Of a DNA stretch of 60,000 nucleotides, positions 55,901 to 60,000 are shown one piece after another. How positions within the stretch are numbered: the stretch's first letter is position 1; every line of letters begins with the position of its first letter. The stretch comes from Liolophura sinensis. Taxonomy: Eukaryota; Mollusca; Polyplacophora; Chitonida; Chitonidae. Below the pieces are notes generated by a model. The model made no database searches. It saw only the letters and a list, made by a program, of their open reading frames with translations, and was not told the DNA's origin. Made by a program: the position numbers and the translations under genes. The stretch is taken from assembly GCF_032854445.1 (NCBI RefSeq), contig NC_088304.1, positions 30,761,732-30,821,731 on the forward strand, read 5' to 3'.

Positions 55901-58900
55901 CCAGGTATAGAGGCTGACTTCGTTGCCTGGAAGCAAAAACTTTTATCACAAATATCTCACTTGATACAAAATGGTGAAAAAGAAGAATCTGCGATAGAGA
56001 AGGCGTGCTGTGGCGGAGAGCATTCAGACTGTCAGTGTGAACAACAGGTATAATGTGTGTGCTGAAGTCTGTAACCCTGTTTAATAATTTGTTTGAAGTA
56101 ACAATTTATAATCTTATACATGAGGTATTGCCTCTTGTCATAAGCTGGGGGTAGGTTAACTTGATCATAAGTGTCTTGGTCCAATTCAGCAAAAACAATC
56201 ATTTAAAAATAATTCAATGTTCCAATGTCCTTATGAAAATATTTCAATGTTCCCATGTTCTTGTGATAATAATTCAATGTTCCCATGTCCTTGTGATAAT
56301 AATTCAATGTTCCCATGTTCTTGTGATAAGAATTCAATGTTCCCATGTCCTTGTGATAAGAATTCAGTGTTCCCATGTCCTTGTGGTAATAATTCGATGT
56401 TCCCATGTCCATGTGATGACAGTTCAATGTTCCCATGTCCTTGTGATAAGAGTTCAATGTTCCTGTGTCCTGGTGAAAATAATTCAATGTTCCTATGTCC
56501 TTGTGATAAGAATTCAATGTTCCCATGTCCTTGTGATGACAGTTCAATGTTCCCATGTCCTTGTGATGACAGTTCAATGTTCCCATGTCCTTATGAAAAT
56601 ATTTCAATGTTCCCATGTCCTTGTGGTAATAATTCAATGTTCCCATGTCCTTGTGATAAGAATTCAATGTTCCCATGTCCTTGTGATAATAATTCAATGT
56701 TCCCATGTCCTTGTGATGACAGTTCAATGTTCCCATGTCCTTGTGATGACAGTTCAATGTTCCCATGTCCTTGTGATGACAGTTCAATGTTCCCATGTCC
56801 TTGTGATGACAGTTCAATGTTCCCATGTCCTTGTGATGACAGGTCAATGTTCCCATGTCCTTGTGGTAAGAATTCAATGTTCCAATGTCCTTGTGGTAAG
56901 AATTCAATGTTCCCATGTCCTTGTGATAAGAATTCAATGTTCCCATGTCCTTGTGATGACAGTTCAATGTTCACATGTCCTTGTGATGACAGGTCAATGT
57001 TCCCATGTCCTTGTGGTAAGAATTCAATGTTCCAATGTCCTTGTTTTAAGAATTCAATGTTCCCATGTCCTTGTGATAAGAATTCAATGTTCCCATGTCC
57101 TTGTGATGACAGTTCAATGTTCCCATGTCCTTGTGATGACAGGTCAATGTTCCCATGTCCTTGTGGTAAGAATTCAATGTTCCAATGTCCTTGTGGTAAG
57201 AATTCAATGTTCCCATGTCCTTGTGATGACAGTTCAATGTTCCCATGTCCTTGTGATGACAGGTCAGTGTTCCCATGTCCTTGTGGTAAGAATTCAATGC
57301 ATTAATGTTTTATTGATACATGTATGCTGATGCTGATGTTTCCATGCTGTATCAGGAGAAAGAGGAGGTCATGACCTCTGAGGATGAGGACATGGAGGAT
57401 GCAGATCTGACCTCACAGGGAGAAGGACTGGTTGACCTTGAGGATCTTGGAGGAGTCCTCAAATCTATGAAATCCAACAAGGTTAGAATGCCATGAACAC
57501 CACAATTTTGTTCATGTTTTGTCTTTTTTCATTCTTTCTTCAGAATTTGTCCTGTGAAATGACTGCTTTTGAAAGGCTAAAACTGTCCCTAATATTTTCA
57601 CTGTTAATGGGATGTTGGAGAGAATAACGTTATTGTGCAGCTAGGCTTGCTAACTGAAAAGCCTAACAAACCATTAAAACTGTGTCGTCACTAGATACAC
57701 AGATACAACATGTCATCATGTGGTATCTGTGTCATCACAGATACAACATGTCATCATGTGGTATCTGTGTCATCACAGATACAACATGTCATCATGTGGT
57801 ATCTGTGTCATCACAGATACAACATGTCATCATGTGGTATCTGTGTCATCACAGATACAACATGTCATCATGTGGTGTCTGTGTCATCACAGATACAACA
57901 TGTCATCATGTGGTGTCTGTGTCATCACAGATACAACATGTCATCATGTGGTGTCTGTGTCATCACAGACACAAAATGTCATCATGTGGTGTCTGTGTCA
58001 CGGTGTATATTGATGCCATTTTTTGACTTTCTATGGTTTGTATGAAGCAGGTGAAATATATTAAATTGTTTGGGAAACGTGGTCATCTTGTTGTCATCTT
58101 GCTCCTGTTTGTTTGTATTTTCAGTCACAAGCTGAGAAATCTGAAAAGCCAAGGGAGATGATAACGCCCATTCTGCGACAGTCGCTTGAGAAACAAGGTT
58201 ATCGTCTGATTGGCTCTCACTCTGGAGTGAAGTTATGTCGCTGGACAAAGGTAAACAGAGTTTGATAATGTCTCTACAGTATATACGGTTAGAGGGTCTG
58301 TATGAGACCTTGAAAACCTTTAACATCTTGGGAGTGGGAAAGTAAATTTTCAGGCGTTGAAAAGCCTGGAAACTCATGAGGGGTGAACAGGTGTAGTTTG
58401 GTCTGAAAAACCCTGGAAAGGCCTGGAAATTGAAACTACAGAACTACCTGTGCATATTACAGCATGCTGATATTCACTTTGTTTTTCAACATTTCAGTTT
58501 GAAATTTCCTAATATCTAAGTTAAACTAATCGCGAAAAAATGCATAAATGAAGACTGCTTGTCTTTATTCCAAGTAGCCTGAAAAATTTAAATTTATGGC
58601 CTGGAAGGCTTTGAAAAGCATGGAAATTATATGAAATGTATATATATAGAAGTGTTTTTGACAGTGACTTTAAATTCAAGAAAGGAGTGGGTTGTGGGAG
58701 AGTGGTCAGGGCGCTTGTCTTTCAGTGATTATGACCTGTAAGGCATGGGTTCAATCCCATCCATGGACAGGGAGTTTAGGGACTCTCCAGCTCTGTTTCT
58801 CGGATTTTTACAGTGACAATATGTGCTGGACATCACTTGTTTGTGCAGTCTAGCATTTATTGGTCTTTTACTATAAATATAGCACTTACCCTAATTCCTC

Positions 58901-59587
58901 AACCTTTTCACATATAAAAGAGCAACTTTCAGTTCAATTTATGCACGCTTCTAATTTGATATTTAGGGACAAAGCTACATTAGTTAGATTGGCAAATTTC
59001 AGGGTTTCAGAAAAAGTATAATTTTATCAGTCCACACAGAATAATTCCCTCTGAATACATGTATGCTTAAATAAACACCCTGCAAACATGCGAAAAGGTT
59101 GAAGAATTACAATACAAGTGTATATTTGTACATCACATATGGGCATGTATTTCAGTAACTTGTCACTGTAGAAGTGGTAAATTCTCAAGTGTCATGAGTA
59201 TAGTGTTAATCAACATTCAGATAAATAGATAAAATCAGAAAGTTTGTCAGAGGCTGTGATTTCCCTAAACCATTGATACTGCATACAGCATGGTAATGAA
59301 AGTAAACCACCAATGAAATCATCTAACATTCATTTATTATGATCGTCTTTTTGATTGTGAGGTATGTTTGTGAAATTTGGTTGGTAATTTGTCTTTTTCT
59401 GTTGAATAAGTTTGACAGTTTTTCTGTAAGTTTTTCACGGCATCAGTGTGACCATCTCTCTTTGCCAGTCGATGTTACGTGGCCGAGGAGGCTGTTACAA
59501 ACACACGTTTTACGGGATTGAGTCTCACCGCTGCATGGAGACCACGCCCAGTCTGGCCTGTGCTAACAAGTGTGTCTTCTGCTGGAG
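52865..59587 (+). CDS. TYW1: TYW1, tRNA wybutosine-synthesizing protein 1 (5' part, 9 exons)
   Basis: TYW1 is the radical-SAM enzyme that condenses N1-methylguanosine-37 of tRNA-Phe with two carbons of pyruvate, forming 4-demethylwyosine, the second step of wybutosine synthesis. Nine exons join in frame with GT-AG introns to give residues 1-398. Order: an N-terminal membrane helix (about 17-36), a flavodoxin-like FMN domain (YGTQTGTAE 84-92, [17 protein letters not shown] 181-188), an acidic linker, then [20 protein letters not shown] and the Cx3Cx2C [4Fe-4S] motif CANKCVFC (390-397). Human TYW1 has 732 residues, so the rest of the radical-SAM barrel and the C-terminal wyosine domain lie beyond the window. 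Upstream, ATG at 52777 could open a 13-codon uORF. Introns 6 and 7 hold tandem arrays. Confidence 0.96.
53936..54076 (+). CDS. TYW1: TYW1 exon 2 (FMN phosphate loop)
   Basis: After a pyrimidine tract and TTTTCAG it encodes 47 residues ending [22 protein letters not shown] is the flavodoxin phosphate-binding loop. The donor is GCTGAG|GTTAGA, phase 0. Confidence 0.95.
54521..54631 (+). CDS. TYW1: TYW1 exon 3
   Basis: The acceptor TATTTTTCAG leads into [19 protein letters not shown], the first flavodoxin helix and next strand, ending in DPEDQLAEE. The donor is GAAGAG|GTTTGC, phase 0. Confidence 0.94.
54956..55150 (+). CDS. TYW1: TYW1 exon 4 (flavodoxin core)
   Basis: The 65 residues contain [32 protein letters not shown] and [19 protein letters not shown]: the FMN-contacting loops and central strands. 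The acceptor is TTTTTAAAG and the donor GCG|GTAAGG. Confidence 0.96.
55436..55535 (+). CDS. TYW1: TYW1 exon 5
   Basis: It starts [17 protein letters not shown] and ends with [13 protein letters not shown], the last flavodoxin strand and loop. The acceptor is TTATTGACAG and the donor GGAG|GTAAAT, phase 1. Confidence 0.94.
55655..55722 (+). mobile_element. SINE family II tail fragment (TYW1 intron 5)
   Basis: ACCAAAATATTGTTGAAAGT, GACGTTAAAAC and a CACTCACTCAC run match the family II 3' end. Confidence 0.55.
55905..56047 (+). CDS. TYW1: TYW1 exon 6
   Basis: The phase 1 start gives [20 protein letters not shown]. It ends in a Cys-rich linker ([14 protein letters not shown]), similar in style to the CGGHCKKGKC linker of vertebrate TYW1. 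The donor is CAACAG|GTATAA, phase 0. Confidence 0.94.
56205..57300. repeat. 30-bp tandem array, about 36 units (TYW1 intron 6)
   Basis: AATTCAATGTTCCCATGTCC plus TTGTGATAAG recurs on an exact 30-base register. Main variants end GATGACAGTT, GATAATAATT or GGTAAGAATT, and blocks of four to six units recur in the same order (for example around 56820-56960, 57000-57110 and 57150-57290). It occupies most of the 1308-base intron. Frames are open on both strands because the period is divisible by three. Confidence 0.96.
57356..57481 (+). CDS. TYW1: TYW1 exon 7 (acidic linker)
   Basis: The 42 residues are acidic ([18 protein letters not shown]) and end [18 protein letters not shown]. The VDLEDLG element parallels the VDVEDLG of vertebrate TYW1, so this is the interdomain linker. 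Acceptor TGTATCAG, donor AACAAG|GTTAGA. Confidence 0.92.
57699..58000. repeat. 38-bp palindromic tandem array, 8 units (TYW1 intron 7)
   Basis: The monomer is CACAGATACAACATG, TCAT, CATGTGGTATCTGTG, TCAT. The two 15-base arms are reverse complements except at one position, and both loops are TCAT, so the whole unit is a dyad. The single mismatch and a T-to-C change (GGTGTCTGTG) mark later units. Confidence 0.95.
58125..58250 (+). CDS. TYW1: TYW1 exon 8
   Basis: It encodes [20 protein letters not shown] and [22 protein letters not shown], the start of the catalytic half, nearly identical to vertebrate TYW1 over [18 protein letters not shown]. Acceptor GTATTTTCAG, donor ACAAAG|GTAAAC, phase 0. 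Confidence 0.96.
58690..58800 (+). mobile_element. tRNA-derived SINE head (TYW1 intron 8)
   Basis: TTGTGGGAGAGTGGTCAGGG resembles an A-box and CATGGGTTCAATCCCATCCA a B-box with paired flanks, followed by TGGACAGGGAGTTTAGGGAC. The acceptor stem does not close, so it is not a tRNA gene. Confidence 0.65.
59469..59587 (+). CDS. TYW1: TYW1 exon 9 (radical SAM Cys motif)
   Basis: It encodes [20 protein letters not shown] and [27 protein letters not shown] (bases 59559-59582) is the Cx3Cx2C motif that binds the SAM-chelating [4Fe-4S] cluster. The donor GGAG|GTAGGA is in phase 2. The gene continues off the window. Confidence 0.97.
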
Positions 59588-60000
59588 GTAGGAACACCAA
59601 GCCATGTTACATCGGGGACTAGTTTTTCGAAAGGACTACAGCATTTTAACGTAAAGATTAGCATTTTGCTACTTTAAGGATAAATGAAATGTTTGATTTT
59701 TGTTTCATAATATGACGCTATCATAGAAAAGCACAAAAACGTTTCACAGTTTACTTCTTTTGGTATAAATATGGCTTTAAAGTATTGTTTTCTTGAAGCC
59801 CCAGCGGTCAGTCATGAAATTGATTGGACTTTTTTAGTGACATCACTGGTGATAACTGACAAAACAACTTTCAGTTATGGGAAGAGCCCGAATTGGGGGC
59901 ACTAAATCTGCTCCCACGTTCAGTATGTTCATCGATGGCGTCATTTCTGAATATTCCTGACTGTTGACAGAAAATATTCACAAAATAGAGGGGTTGTTAT
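59588..60000. other. TYW1: TYW1 intron 9 (partial)
   Basis: Intronic sequence up to the window edge. No further exon or repeat is evident. Confidence 0.7.

Noticed and set aside
56161-57330. Cys-rich and His-rich repeat proteins of up to 389 codons
   Set aside because: They are translations of the 30-bp minisatellite within TYW1 intron 6, bounded by normal splice sites.
57682-58045. Three overlapping frames repeating a Cys/His-rich 38-residue motif
   Set aside because: A 38-bp period cycles through all three frames, so these are the palindromic array and not a protein.

Overview
The window is animal nuclear DNA, most likely from a mollusc (bivalve or gastropod; I cannot decide which). Genes are split into short exons with GT-AG introns, intergenic space is AT-rich, and tRNA-derived SINEs with AAAT tails and a conserved core of a kind I associate with molluscan genomes are scattered on both strands. 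I see no bacterial, viral or CRISPR content.

Layout. (1) Positions 1089-31922, minus strand: a six-exon gene assembled from splice signals, reading phase and domain continuity. It encodes a signal peptide (31859-31922), one PLAT/LH2 domain spread over three exons (18998-19139, 17053-17158, 9707-9794), a thrombospondin type-1 repeat (3080-3379) and a long Thr/Ser/Pro-rich tail with an Arg/Tyr-rich block (1089-2152). The predicted secreted protein is about 587 residues. Four of its five introns hold large, mutually unrelated tandem arrays (30, 37, 36, 83, 48 and 16 bp periods). (2) 32.2-36.6 kb: intergenic, repeats only. (3) 36663-41546, minus: a three-exon, 464-residue, roughly 12-helix transporter of the major facilitator superfamily, closest in pattern to the nodulin-like group. 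A MITE sits 18 bp inside its second intron. (4) 41.5-46.1 kb: intergenic SINEs, then a candidate 5'UTR exon. (5) 46107-47346, plus: an unrecognised coiled-coil/disordered protein gene interrupted by a frameshift in a run of eight A. (6) 47.4-52.8 kb: intergenic, with a 134-bp repeat array. (7) 52865 to beyond the right edge, plus: the first nine exons of TYW1, the flavodoxin/radical-SAM enzyme of wybutosine synthesis in tRNA-Phe. The window ends just after the Cx3Cx2C iron-sulfur motif. Introns 6 and 7 of TYW1 carry a 30-bp minisatellite and a 38-bp array whose monomer is almost wholly palindromic.

The genes do not form a functional cluster; they look like ordinary neighbours. The most notable content is the PLAT-TSP1-mucin architecture and the tandem-repeat biology: a 48-bp satellite that is evidently an expansion of the terminus of a dispersed element also present as single-unit copies, a palindromic satellite, a MITE family with visible target-site duplications, and a long-inverted-repeat element with internal tandem repeats. 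All exon calls rest on sequence inspection alone; no alignment or transcript data were available.
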